From positions 3,348,001-3,412,000 of the forward strand of contig CP075497.1 in NCBI GenBank assembly GCA_021613535.1: DNA of 64,000 bases. Reading direction: 5' to 3'. This DNA comes from Adineta vaga. Taxonomy: Eukaryota; Rotifera. The position numbers were made by a program, and so were the translations under genes. Positions within the stretch are counted from its first letter, which is position 1. Every line of letters begins with the position of its first letter. The notes under the pieces are model-generated. The model had not been told where the DNA came from. It did no database searches and saw nothing but the letters and a program-made list of their open reading frames with translations. Below are positions 49,137-62,808 of this stretch, piece after piece.

Positions 49137-49699
49137 TTATATGATGATGTAGAGTAAAATTTGAATAATAAACCACGAAGAAATCGTAGATGATTGAAAG
49201 AGACTTTGTACATGATTACAACGAGTATGATAACAACAAAATGTTTCTTCCCATCCTGGATAATTTGGATTTTGTGATAAACGACGATTTGATTGACATA
49301 TCATTGAAGCATTCATTGAATGTTTTATTGCTCCACGATATGTATTTTGATATTCATATTTATTATTATAATAATTCGTTTTCTATAATGAAATTTTTCC
49401 GTACTGATAAATAAGAATCTGTCAAAATTATCTTACGCACGAAACAACTAATGATTGATTCCATTAACAGATTATTACTAGAGCTAACGGCAATATTTTT
49501 CATTTGTTCATGGTATTTAATATTATTACTAAATATAGATTTCAATGGAAATGGTTGAGGACAATAGTATCCTTGTTCATCATTGCAATAGTAACATTCT
49601 AATGTCTGAACTGAATTACTATTATACCAAACTACAACAAGTAATTCTATTTAAATCAGTAATATAAAACTTACGAAGAATCAACAGTAGTTTCAACAT
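49137..49699 (-). CDS. Ly6/uPAR-like three-finger protein, probably GPI-anchored
   Basis: Three short exons (49699-49675, 49646-49441, 49382-49137) join in phase to 158 residues; no single frame is long enough to reveal it. The signal peptide is MLKLLLILQLLVVVW. The mature part begins LECYYCNDEQGYYC, the typical Ly6 start (LxCYxC), continues with ISCF, YRGAI and MICQSN, and ends with the diagnostic FCCYHTRCN. Eight cysteines are visible, where many Ly6 domains have ten. The C-terminus, SSWFIIQILLYIII, is a hydrophobic tail with no basic residues after it, as in GPI-attachment signals. Intron 1 is 28 nt (49647-49674), unusually small; the second donor is GTGCGT or, less well, GTAAGA. In animals these proteins are surface or secreted modulators; the partner is unknown. 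It is not suggested to be a toxin. Confidence 0.75.
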
Positions 49700-52600
49700 C
49701 GACTAGGAATACTTCTATTCTATGTTTTAATTAAATAAATCATTGGCGCAAAAGGATCTGTTGAATACTTTAACAAGTAAAAGTAACTTTTTCTAGGAAG
49801 GAAGAATTTCAATTCCACAACCTTTGATAATTACGAAGACAGATAGTTCACAAAAAAGCAATCGAAGCGAATCTTAATCAGCTTTTGTTACATTTCAATC
49901 TTTACGTAATTATAAGCAGCTCAAATGAAGACATCATTCATAAATACTCAGCTAAAAAGAAAATAATCGCTTTTTAGTGAGGAAAATATTCAATAGAAGT
50001 TTCTTAGACGATCCCAACTAGTTGATACATCGACATTTCAGTTCTTATTCATTGTCTACAGAATAGATGTGGGATGTAAGTGAATGATACTATTGAGATC
50101 ATAGGTCTATTTTATTAGTTCAAGAAAATATTCAAAAATAGATATTTCATTAAGAATTTTACAGAATAGTAAGAAGTAGACAGATATTTCTAATAAAGTA
50201 ATACAATAATTACCTGAACTGGGAACTTGTTCTTTATGTAGAAGTGTTTCTTCTAAAAACACTCGTTGTATTCAAGTCCTATTTGCGTTGTACTTCTTCT
50301 TTCAATAAAGTTTCTTCTATTTAAGGTTCACAATAGTATAGGAATTTGCGATAATAAAAGTATTGCTCATTACAAATGCTCGATAAATCATTTGTAGCAA
50401 TTGAAATGATTGATCACAAGTAATAAACTTATTTAGTCGGTCATTTATGAGTGAAAAATAACTAATATATACATCGAGTCTCCTTCTACAAATACTTACT
50501 GCTTGTCATCATTTTCCTCTTATTATTATTATTATATTTTCTCGATGATGAATGAGATGTCTTATGCAATTCTATGGATAGTTTCATCGTACATAACTCA
50601 ACATATATTCTGACAAGATAGAAAAACGACAACGACAACAACAAGTTAATTTATATCTACAAGTAATGAAAAATGATGGTTCTCATACCAGCTGCTAGTG
50701 ATTTACTTTTCATCGTATAATCTATTCAATAAATCAGTCATGTGAATATTGACATTGTATGAATATGGAAAATCTTTTTTGACATAAAAAGCGAAACTCT
50801 TGTTATTTAGCAATCGACGAAGAAAAAGAAACTGTCATCTTTGCCTATTCAAAAAGCTGGATAATATTGTCTAGTTTTGCAAAAACATGATCCTTCATCG
50901 GCAATGATTTTCTCACCTATTGAAATAACAATATCCTGAAACTTATGAATAGGCGAAATTATCTTTTTATTAATAATAAAGAATCTAATGAGCGAAATGG
51001 AATGATGTGCTAATTTATCCTTCATATATATATATATAATTACTTTTTTTCAAAAAGGTGTTACTACATGAGAATTAATAAAAAAATATTAAATTTTCTC
51101 AATTTAATCTTTTCGTGGCTGTTCAATTAGAAACTGGAAGAAAAGCATAGGAAGACGTCTCGTTGATAAAGTTAAAGAGAAACATTTCTAACAATCAGTT
51201 TATCATTCAAAAGACATTTTTGTTTTAGCAAAAGAATGCGGTTGACATAGGTAACATAATTTCACATGTAACACTTACCAAATATTTTCATATCCTTGAT
51301 CACTAAAAATGTATAATGCAAAAAAGTAAATTTTATTATCAACTGACTACAATTTGATTTTCGATGAAAAAGAGAAACATTTTATAGAATATAATCATCA
51401 ACGTAGTATTCGAACAAAAGATGTACCTAGATAAAAAAACAACGACGGAAAACAGTTACGATGAATGTTTCATTTGCGACAATTATATTTGTAAGAATTA
51501 AGGAAGAGATTAAGAACACTTATGTGAATATTCTTTTGTTCGATACGAATATCATTATTTTATTCTTGTTGAAATCAGAACTGTCTTTTGGCGGCATTAT
51601 TTCAAAACAAATCACGAATCTCTGTCTTTACGATCAACAGGAAACAACTACCAATGATATTGAACATCATCGATTGATCGAGATAGATCACTATTGAGAT
51701 TTTATGCAACCACGGAAAGACAGAATGAATAGTTGCTATTGATTAAAACAATTTCTCTGTATTTTTTCTTGTATTCTTATCATACTTATCAAAAGGCGAT
51801 ACAGTACGCGATTTGATAAAGAAAAGTTTGCCATGAAATGTCAATCAATGTCAATCGGATGTCTTGAAAATGACAGCATTTGTTTTTACAAAACAGGTCA
51901 GAGATACACATCTTACAAAATAATTCAACTATATCTTCTCCAAAATATCGCCTTTAGTTTCTCGTTCAAGTCACCTTCAGACCATGGGATTTAGTGGAAA
52001 ATGTCAAGAAAAAGTCCGTATATGAATATTTTCTTTATCGTTTTTCGACATTTTTCACTAAATCTATCCATGTTTTGTCATTATTTTGAATATAACACAA
52101 TAAGAACAATCTTATAAAATGTATTCTTATTAATAGATTTTATTATTCAGACATCGATAATAAAAGTACTGCGGGGGAAAAGGTGCGTACCCGAAAAAGG
52201 TGTTTCTTCTCTGAAAAATGCATTAAAATTTGAATAAACAAAACTTTCCTTCAGTTAATTTCGTTTTATACATTATGTAGAATGCAGAAGGGTGGCTAGA
52301 GGCTGTGAAAAATGAGTAAATCTGTAAGATAATGAATATTTTCAATGATAAAATTCAGGATCCTAAAAATAAACGGCAATAGTCATCAATAGAATATCTT
52401 CATCTGATTGAAAGAATAACAAACAATTTAGTATTCAAATTGGTGGATGTGACGTTAAGAATGTCTATGGTTTAAAAAAAATGGAAGAAAAGAGAAGAAT
52501 AAATTCTTGTTATTGTGTTTGTAACCATCACCATACATTATTGATGAGTTTAAAAAATAATATTCATATTGTTATTCAATTCAATTGAGTTCTTCTTTGA

Positions 52601-52780
52601 GAAAACATTTCTAACGATCAAATCAGCGAAAATATTGATCTTGAACGATTTCACAGTTGTTATTACACGTGTGTATTTGGATAATATTTGTTTATCATTA
52701 GAAAACATTTCTTTTTCTTTTTCTTTTTCAAAAAGATTTATATATTCAATCATTTGTCTCCGAAAAAGAATTTAGCGAAC
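49700..52780. other. Long AT-rich intergenic region
   Basis: Three kilobases without a supported gene. It holds an imperfect inverted repeat at 51983-52071, TTA repeats near 50520-50535, (TA)n near 51026-51037 and a short GC-richer word near 52171-52196. The frame at 51461-51697 has no recognisable content. Confidence 0.5.
51983..52071. repeat. Imperfect inverted repeat (hairpin)
   Basis: The left arm begins CATGGGATTTAGTGGAAAA and the right arm ends TTTCACTAAATCTATCCATG; they are reverse complements over about 30 bases with a few mismatches and one small gap. The loop is about 25 nt. It could be a transposon remnant or a small-RNA hairpin; no target-site duplication was found. Confidence 0.6.
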
Positions 52781-53826
52781 ATGGGTAATAAAAATTCGCG
52801 AGTAACACCTGCAAAATCTGTTCAAATCTTCGATACTCAAACACGTACAAGATATAAAAATCAACGTGAATCCAATAATCTTCGACAAAAATTGAAAAAA
52901 CTAGGTATTCAACACCATGAAGAACTTTCGCGGTTAGCCTATGATCAACATGATGCGAAGGTGAAATTACATGAATTAAATTATGATAAAACTCAACGAG
53001 AACTTTATCGAAATATCGATAAAGGTATGTCATTTGCTAAAGGCACTTTTTTTCTAATCTTGAAATAAGAGGATAGCTGAATGATTCGTAGTTGACATTT
53101 TACTAACATTGAGTACGCTTTAGGAAATCACGTATTACGTATGTATCAATTCAATAATTTTCATTTAACAAAATGCACGAAATTCAAAGATTTCTTAACA
53201 AGATATTTTGAGTGATTGAGAATAGAAATCAAAGTCTTCTATTATTCTTACGATCGTTGTTCTTTAATAGAAATATTTCTGAATACCAATAAATTCCAGG
53301 TGAAATAAGAAGCCTCATCGAATGGCTCAAAATAGAATTATATATTTTATTTATAGGATTACTTGAGAATTAGATATATGTTTGATCAGTATTAAACCTT
53401 TTCTTATTTATTAAGACTCATCTCATTAAATAAAGAAAGTTTTTTTTAGAACGTCCAAAAAGTAGATCATCAGTTTCCAATCATTCTCATTTTAATGATA
53501 ATCCACCGAACAGAACTTCCAGTCTTCTTGTTCATAATCTCAATGAATCAAGACGTCTTAAAAGCAGCAATATATCTCCGAAAAATCCGAGTCAACAAGT
53601 TAAGCAAAATCGGCCATTGACTGCTTTTGAAAATTTTGAACTTCAATATTCATCAAAAGCTGATATAGATCATCAACAAATCAATCAAAACGAAAAGACT
53701 CCAGTAACTCAAAGGCAATCTTTACAACAAGAAACTGAACTTATGAAGAAATCTATCAAAATAGCTGTTGCGAAAGCGCGACGAGATTCGAATATGTTTG
53801 CTCGTCGTGATACACTTATATGTTAA
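52781..53826 (+). CDS. Predicted N-myristoylated, coiled-coil protein, unknown
   Basis: Two exons (52781-53024, 53450-53826) separated by a 425-nt intron give 206 residues. The sequence starts MGNKNSR, which fits the N-myristoylation consensus (Gly2, small or Ser residue at 6), so membrane attachment is inferred. Residues about 25-80 form a charged helix likely to be a coiled coil (RESNNLRQKLKKLGIQHHEE, then KVKLHELNYDKTQREL). The second half is Ser/Asn/Gln-rich and basic, ending in another helix (ETELMKKSIKIAVAKARRDS). No family recognised. Its mix of a lipid anchor and coiled coil resembles small cortex or cilium-associated proteins, without proof. Confidence 0.66.
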
Positions 53827-54352
53827 AAGAGACAGTTTTTCTTCTTCAAGACATGATAATTCATTGAAATATTTTTCTGTTTATTATTATTATCATTATT
53901 ATTCAACAACAAAAAAAAAGCTCTATCGTTCTCTCTAATCAGATATGTATGTGTGTGTTTTATTATGATTTTTGTTTTGTTTGCTTTTTAAAAAAACGAG
54001 AACAAAAAAGAAAAAGAAGATCAAGAGATCAACGTAATATACAAAAACGCACATTCATTCAATGTTTGACCGAGAAGCAACAGTACAGAGTATTTCAAAA
54101 GAAAAACGAAAGAAAACACGAGAAGTAATGATAAGTAATGATGAAATATACAATAAGAGAATAAGGATTAAAAAAAAGGCAGGTATAAGTAATAGAGTAG
54201 AATAAGAGCAAAAAAAGGTAAATCAATATTATGTTTTGTTCTTAGAAACACACGCACACGACTAGGTAACAAGATGTTATTCGATATAGATTTTTAGTTG
54301 TATGTATGTTTTCGACTAGTAAGTTCACACACGTAATGATGAGTTGTTTATC
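53827..54352. other. Convergent spacer
   Basis: 3' flanks of the myristoylated-protein gene and Rho1; A/T-rich and purine-rich, no gene supported. Confidence 0.55.
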
Positions 54353-55144
<792 letters not shown>

Positions 55145-57018
55145 ATAAAAAAAAGATTTCAATTATATCTAAAAAAAACTATATCAAAATAAATAGATCA
55201 AAACAAGTTTGTGTCTAAATGCGTATATATGGATATATGATGCTGGCAGAAGAAAACAAAAACAACACAACAGAGCATATTATGAGAACTGTACAGATAC
55301 CATTATGATAGCCTTTTAATCTTTTTTATGATCTTCCAATATGATTCATCGATTCAAAGAATTTTTATATCGATTTCCGTAACTTTCAATAAATGAAAAA
55401 TAATTTTATAAAAACTGATTTATCTTTTTTTTTCTCGACTAAAATTTTTTTCTTTATTAGAAAAGAATAGATGGCGTTAGTTACTTATGAAAGTTTACAG
55501 AATGTTGTTTTGTTTCTATCCTGCTATTATGATCTCATGAATATTAATGATCGCTTGAGTATCCTGATTAGGACAATCTGCATTTAATTGATGTATAAAT
55601 ATCTCGAACAATATAATATGTCACGAATAAGAATGTTCATTATTTGCTTTGAAATGTTTCAGCATGTTGATAATTATGGAAGAAACTCAAGCATATGATA
55701 TAAATTATGACGTCTTTGGCGAGAAGAACACAGTTAGTCGTCTATAAACTCCTCGTTGTCATTTATAATAATAATCATATCACATCCAATAAGTTGAACT
55801 ATGCACTTTATGTCGATGTGAATAACAAGATAACGGTGTTAAATATGTCAATAAGTGCGTCATAGTCGGATTTCTAATCAAATGTCAGTGAGAGAAGTAC
55901 TAATTCTAGCGATTGATTACAAAGGAAACAACAGATCAACAGTGACATATATGTACACAGATTAGTGAATCAAAAAAAGGAAGAAAAAAAGCAGAATCCA
56001 GGAAATTAGCTTCAAACTATTCAATTAGTCCAATCTATCATCGTCATTGTGTTCGATGCTCCCGAAAGAAAAATCCATCACATCAGCACCTTTCTTTCTC
56101 TATTGATAAAAATGCCTCAAGCATATATACATATCCATGCGCACACACACACACACACACACACATCGTTTTGGTGTTCTATCATCATCTTAATATAGAG
56201 AAAGAGAGAAAGACCCGATGAGAGATAGGTTTTTTTTTCTATTCGAGATAGGAATGGAATAGTATAGAAAAAAAAAGAAAATACAAGAGGAAGTTCTTTT
56301 CTATCTATACATATGTGCTCTCTCTTCTAGAACACATTGCCGTGCATGTCTGATCTTCTTCTTCTTTTTTTTTTGTTGCACATCTATATTAGAAATACTA
56401 TTATTGAAAGAAAAGAAAGAAAAGAGATAGGAACGAATATAAAGAAACCTATTGCAGATAGTAGTAGCTTGTATATCAAGGTTAGGACAAAATCTTCCCT
56501 GTAGTGTTAACGAGATTGATTGACGCATAACATGTTAAGAGTGAAATTGACGTGTGTGCCAATCGAGCTACTTGTCATGTTCATCTTTCATCGCATATGC
56601 TGTGAGATTGATACAGACACTTTAGAAGATTGATACAGGTAGGTGAAAATAGATCGACCATCATCTAACAGAAAGGCATGTTATTGTGGTATGTAATTTA
56701 ATTCGTATTACTTCGATTTTCTTTTACATATGGGTATGTACACTCAATTGCGTTCTTCCCTCCTAATAATCAAATAACTTGTTCGTCTTTTCATTGAATA
56801 TAATTTCAAGTGAAGTGTCATGTGTCTTCAAATAAAACATACTGTTTCTTCTCTCTTTTTTTTCTTTATTTATTGAAAACGACATGAAATCTGTTGAGTT
56901 TCTCTTGAGAATATTCATCATCACTGAATAATAAATGATCTGTCTGTCTGTCTGTCTACAAAACAGTTGTCTATGATATATGTATATCATCTTTTCTTCT
57001 AGATAACAAGTATCGATA
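55145..57018. other. Divergent region Rho1 / LRR gene
   Basis: Nearly 1.9 kb of AT-rich sequence with a (CA)n run at about 56142-56165 and (TCTG)n near 56939-56957. It must hold both promoters. No gene supported. Confidence 0.5.
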
Positions 57019-58625
57019 ATGTTAATTCTATTTTTCTCAATTTTACATTTAACAATCAGTCAAGAAATCATTTCTCCATATGTTTTTTCGGATTGTAAAC
57101 ATTTAATCTTACCTGCACGATGTCAATGTTATCATTCAGGTCATGAATCTCAATTACGTTGTCTAAAGAGTGAACTACATTCATTACCAAAATTACCGAA
57201 TAATATGCGTTGGAATGCATTAGATTTTTCATTAAATTATATATCATCAGTTGATAATTATGTCTTTGCGGATATTTATGTTGAAAAAATCAGTTTAAAA
57301 TCGAATTATCTTCGTCGTATTGAATTAACAGCATTTGATCAAATAAAAAATTTAAAACAATTATATATTAATCATAATCAATTGAAAGAACTTGATCCTC
57401 AAACATTAATTTCACCTGGTTCTAGTCTCGGTATGTTCTATCTTTATAATTTTATTAATAAGAATGTCTTTATTTAGAAATTTTCGATGTTTCATATAAT
57501 CCATTTCAATATTTAAATATTGGTGATATTCTTTTAAATTTACCAATGTTAAAACAATTTCATCTTGTTTCCTGTCGTTTGAATAATACAAGTATTTATA
57601 CATTACTTAAATTATTACAAAGTACAACAAATGAACATAATCAAACAATATTACAAAATGGTCATTATTCATTAGAAATTTTAGATTTAAGTTCAAATAA
57701 TTTAACAACAATATGTTATGGTCTATTCGATGGTTTATACAATCTGATTGAACTTCGTCTAGAACATAATTTAATACGTTTAGTGGATAATAATTTTCTT
57801 CGATCGTTTATTCAAATAAAAATACTTAATTTAGCACATAATTCTCTTGAACATGTACCTCGATTATCAAGTCGAACATTGGAAATTTTAAATTTTTCAT
57901 CAAATCATATTCATTATATTGGTGATTATTTTGCTTCAAATCTTCATTCAATTCGAATCATTGATTTCGATTCTAATCATCAATTAAATAATACATCATC
58001 ACGTGCATTTTGTTTTTTAAATATCAATTCAATTGAAAAATTAACCTTTCGTTCAAATAATCTTCTTTCATTGAATACATTTGGTGAATTTCTTTGTCGT
58101 TTAAGTAATCAAACACAAAAAAATCATGTTATTGATATTAATCATAATGTTAATCTGAAATGTAGTTGTACATTAATACAATTTCAAAATTATTTCTATC
58201 ATTTCAATGATTTAACATGTACACAACAAGGACAAGATCGATATTATATATCCAAATTACCGGATTGGTATTCCAATTGTCCGATGGATTTTTGTTTAAA
58301 TCGACAACGAGAAATTCAAACAGATTATTGTAATCACATTGATGCAGAACGTGTCGTTTATGAAGGCACATGTGAAGCTAAATTACTTGCTAGTGAAGAA
58401 AGAAGAAAGATGAAAACGAAATTTACATCAACAATGGCAACATTGATTACAAATCAATGGTTAGATAATACAACAAACAGTACAAATCGAACATTAATAA
58501 ACAATTCAACAAACATTCAAATTCAACAACGAATAGGAAATTCTACTTCGTTGAATCGTAGATCAGTTTTAGTAGTATTTATTTCTTACATTTTATTCTT
58601 GTTATTAGAGAAAATAATCATATAG
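57019..58625 (+). CDS. Leucine-rich-repeat surface protein
   Basis: Two exons (57019-57430, 57478-58625) with a 47-nt intron give 519 residues. A signal peptide (MLILFFSILHLTIS) is followed by an LRR N-terminal cysteine cap (CKHLILPARCQCYHSG..LRC). About eight repeats follow, with cores such as LKQLYINHNQLKEL, LEILDLSSNNLTTI, LIELRLEHNLIRLV, IKILNLAHNSLEHV and LEILNFSSNHIHYI. A C-terminal cysteine cap follows (LKCSCTL ... CTQQG ... NCPMDFC). A Thr/Asn-rich, N-glycosylation-rich stalk (NTTNSTNRT, NNSTN) leads to a terminal hydrophobic span VLVVFISYILFLLLEKIII. The absence of a cytoplasmic tail suggests a GPI anchor or a very short type I protein. It is probably a cell-adhesion or receptor protein in the connectin/chaoptin style; the partner is unknown. 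Confidence 0.85.
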
Positions 58626-61600
58626 ATTAGTTTATTTGTATGTAGTTTTCTTCTCATTTTGTTGTTGTATAAATAACATTCCATAGATTTTTTTTAAAGA
58701 AAAAATAAACATTAGAATGAATGTGAGCATATAACAAAGAATTTTATATATAAAAAAAATGTAAAATAGAACGATTTCTTTACAAATCCATTGGACCTTT
58801 CAAGGTTTTATGTAAATTATAAACTGAGAATAGACGAATTAGTCAAAAGATTTGATTAATATGAATATCTGTATGATGTAAAAGAATTACTTCATTTCTC
58901 AAAGCAAACGTCATTGAGAAATGATGTGTACAATGTAAAAGTAAATAAAAATTAGTCTATTGATGATCAATCATTTGTCAAAAATATTCGATGATAAATG
59001 GAATAGAAGAAAAATGACTTGAAATAATTTCATTTGTATAAAAATTTGATATCTGTAAAGATAACATCAGAAAGAACATTAGAAATAGGAAATGTTTATG
59101 CAGTCTTCTGGTTTCAAATTATGCGTCAAATAAACATACAATCTTCATCTAATAGAGAAGATGATTTATGAGAATATAAAAGCCGTAGAGTTAATAATTA
59201 TTATATCAGAAGATAACTTAGTTGTGTGATCTCAAAGTAGAAGTTATTAAAAGATAAATGTCAAATACGATTGAAGTTTATAGATAATCTATTGTCATGA
59301 AGGTCGGAATATGAAATTAGATTACGTATGAAACATTGCAATTGTAAGAATATAGTTTATCTATTATTTTGAAAGGAGTTCGAACAGATTTTAGATTTAT
59401 TTTATTAACTAATGAATTCTAAACAAACTGCATGATGTATTAGTAAAATAATTCCTATGTTTAATTATCTTTTTTCTAGGGATAATTAAGGAAAGACGAA
59501 AATGATATTGAAGATGAGTATTATTCATCGTATGTTTATTATCAATCGGAATATAATTAAAGTCATTAATAATGTAGAATTTTGATTAAGACAAGAAAGG
59601 AATTTCGAAAGTATTTGTGTTTTTGATAAATCATAAGAACAAGGTTAATGTTAGATTTATATGATATAGATATGTAAAATAGTTTATTGATAATAGTCAT
59701 AGAGAAAATATTTTTATGATTAAAATAAACATCAACTGTACATTTGTAATGCATCTTTAACAGAGTTTTGCAATATAGAGAGAAAAAAAAATATATCAAT
59801 TATTCTTTTGTTTTTAAGTACGATAAAATTTGTGATATTTTATTATCTATTATTCATCAAAGAATAGAATGGCTTGTGTTACAATAGAAATAACTAGAAA
59901 CTAAGATCTTCAATTTTAATATTCTCTTTCATGTGAAAAGTTTATCTAAAATGACTTTTAGTACATTGAAATCATTATTGTTCAATGCAATAAATCAATC
60001 GAAATTTAAATGATAAACTATTCTCAAATGGCATATAATCTCGTATAGTTTTAAGTAAGTATGACATGACTTATGTTGAATTCACCTTGACCTTACTATG
60101 TTCATTTAAATGATGTAACTTGATCACGTAAGAGATGTCTTAAAATCAACTGATAACATCGATCAATCAAAGAATCCGATGTAGAGATAAATATAAAATA
60201 TGATCGAGACGTTTGGTTTAGTTTAGTTAATATAAAGTCGATAACACATTCGTATTCAATACCTTTCTCTATCAAGGTTAATATCTTTTTAAATGTCATT
60301 CTTTAACATTTCGATATGTTTTTGTATACATAATTTTAATTGATTCTCAAGGCTAGGCATATTTCCTCTCGTGCGTAATTAATAACGACAAAAAATATCT
60401 TCTCATTGTGTATTGCTTTTTTTTTCATTATATCTTTTAAATTTGATTAAATCGAACATGATAGCTATGTCCTTTATGACCCTATCGGAAGGAAATAGTT
60501 TCTTTTTCATATAGAAATAATGATTATTTATTACTATCTCAAAACAATTCTGTCCTTGATTTGGTTTGTATTTAATGGTGATGATATTCATCAGTATGAA
60601 AAACACGTACTCAATTAAATTCAGATGTATTTTTACATTAAATGAATTCAAACCTGATAGCAATTCGAATTATTACTTATATAATCGATAGGAAAAGCAC
60701 ATGATATAGAATCTATATTTCTCTTCAGTGTTTTTCTTTGTTATCAATTTTTATTGTCAACCTGTCATTGATGTCATCAATGAATCATTTTCAAGAAAGA
60801 AAAAATGTTGAACTTTTTATTTTTATTCTAGTTCTTTCTAGAATACTTATTTATTGACATTTGTTATTCATCATATATACGGACAAAAATATAAGCTTTG
60901 TAGGTGGATAAAAATCATGTTTGGATCGATAATAAGCTTTGTATAGATTCATCTTTTTAAGAGAGAAAGAAAACCTGCTTCAATTATATAATAATTCAAA
61001 GCTTGAGATCGATTGATGAATAGTATTAGAAATGATAAAACAAGGACGATATAATTGATAACATTTCAATCATAGAAATCAAGGCAAAAAAACTTTCTTC
61101 TTCTTCTTCTTCTTCTTTTTTTTGACAGATCGAATTTGCAAAAGAAAAATGAGCAAACAATTAACTCAATTTCGAAAGGGAAAAAAACTATAAGCACAAT
61201 ACAAGGCCATTATGGCCTTGTAACTGTCTACTAGCTTGCTGTACAAGGTCGTATTGTGTTGTTGATGTCAATAGTTAGAAATGAGGATGATGTTGGCGGA
61301 ATAGAAGAGAGAAAGGAAGATTTGTAAATGATTACGAATATGTTAATGATTAAAAAATGCAGACATAGAAAGACATGATTATGTCAAGGCGATAATCAAT
61401 TCGTATACCTTGAAAAAAAACTTTTCCCGTTGATTATGCGTGATAAAATAGAAGAAAATCTTGTTCAATTTACCATGGAATGATTTAATCATTGAACCAA
61501 ATCAGATAAAAGTTCATTCTTTCTCTCAGAATTTGAATATCGCTTACATATTCTTTCCATTATTTATAATTGGAAATAGCTTAAAGTATAAGAAGATAAG

Positions 61601-62808
61601 AAGTCCACTAACATTCGTTATGTAACTATTGAATGATTTAGTAAAATATGATGATGATGTAATCGTGATTATTCATTTCCTATTAGAAATTGAGTTGACA
61701 TATTTTCTTGCTTTTTCTTCTTTTGACATATCGTTTACAACAATCATCGATTTATTTGATAGAAGATCCTTTTTTTTCTTTTTTCAAATATTTCATCTTA
61801 CTCAAATTCTTATCTCTTATTTTTTTTGTTGTTGCTAACATCACTGTGTACATAGATACATCGGATCTTTTTTATTTGCATATACTCTCTTTCCGTTGCG
61901 TTACCCTTATTTGCCCGACTGTTGGACGAAAGCCAATGGTAAATATACAGGTCAGTTTCTTTTTTTTTTGACCGCGCACACGTACAACAAGTTTTATTAG
62001 ATGACTGAAAAAGGACGACAGAACGCAACAAGATGAATGCTCGCTATATGCTTCATCCAGACGAAGAGCGAGCGAGCGAAACATTTTTTCTCTGACCGTT
62101 CATACCATATTCTTTACTCACATAAGCTCATGTTCTCACTATCTTCAATAGATTACAATAAAATACAGACGAGATTTAATTTTTTCTCAAAGAATTTCTT
62201 TTCTTTTTCTTTCTATAAACTCTATAGTATATATCACAAAATCTGCTAAAGAAAAACAAGCTCTAATAGAAGGGGTTAAAAGTAATTCTTTATTCACATG
62301 CAAAGTAATCGAAAGTAAATGAAAAAAAAACAGATAGATTAGCATGTATTTCAGATTCCAATGGAAATTAGATTGCAAAGAAAGCAAAATATTGAAAAAG
62401 AATGAATCAATGTTTTGCTCTATTTTCTCTTTGAAACGTTTTTTTATAAAAAGTGATTGTCAAACGATGATATAAAATAATAGAAATAATACTCGAACAA
62501 CAAAAAAAAGTACAAATACGTAAAGAATCGGAAAGAATCAGAAAGAAGAAGAAGAAGAAGAAAAACGAAGAGAAAAAGAGATGAGTTGTTCTCGTGTTAT
62601 GTATGTGTTCGTGGGGCCGACTAAGGGCAGCATTAGTTTCGTCGAATAATTAACATATTGGCAACATACTCACAGTAGTAGTCATTCATATAAACACGTT
62701 ATGAAAAAGAACAACAACAAGAGAGAAAGAACCGCAAATAGAAATTTACATAAAATATCATAAGAACTGTTCTTCTTTATTTTTGTACGGTTAATTTATA
62801 ATGAAATC
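58626..62808. other. Long AT-rich intergenic region
   Basis: Over 4 kb without a supported gene. It has (TTC)n near 61097-61118, a two-tier palindrome at 61195-61258, and a GA/AGA-rich tract near 62540-62580 just upstream of the FLYWCH gene. The small frames are compositional. Confidence 0.5.
61195..61258. repeat. Nested palindrome
   Basis: An inner perfect inverted repeat, TACAAGGCCAT-T-ATGGCCTTGTA (11-base arms, one-base centre), lies inside a wider one: CACAATACAAGGCC on the left against GGTCGTATTGTG on the right. It stands out in otherwise AT-rich, non-palindromic DNA. It could be a small foldback element; no duplication of the target was seen. Confidence 0.6.

Noticed and set aside
49190-49414. 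Plus-strand 74-residue frame
   Set aside because: It is the antisense shadow of the third exon of the Ly6-like gene.
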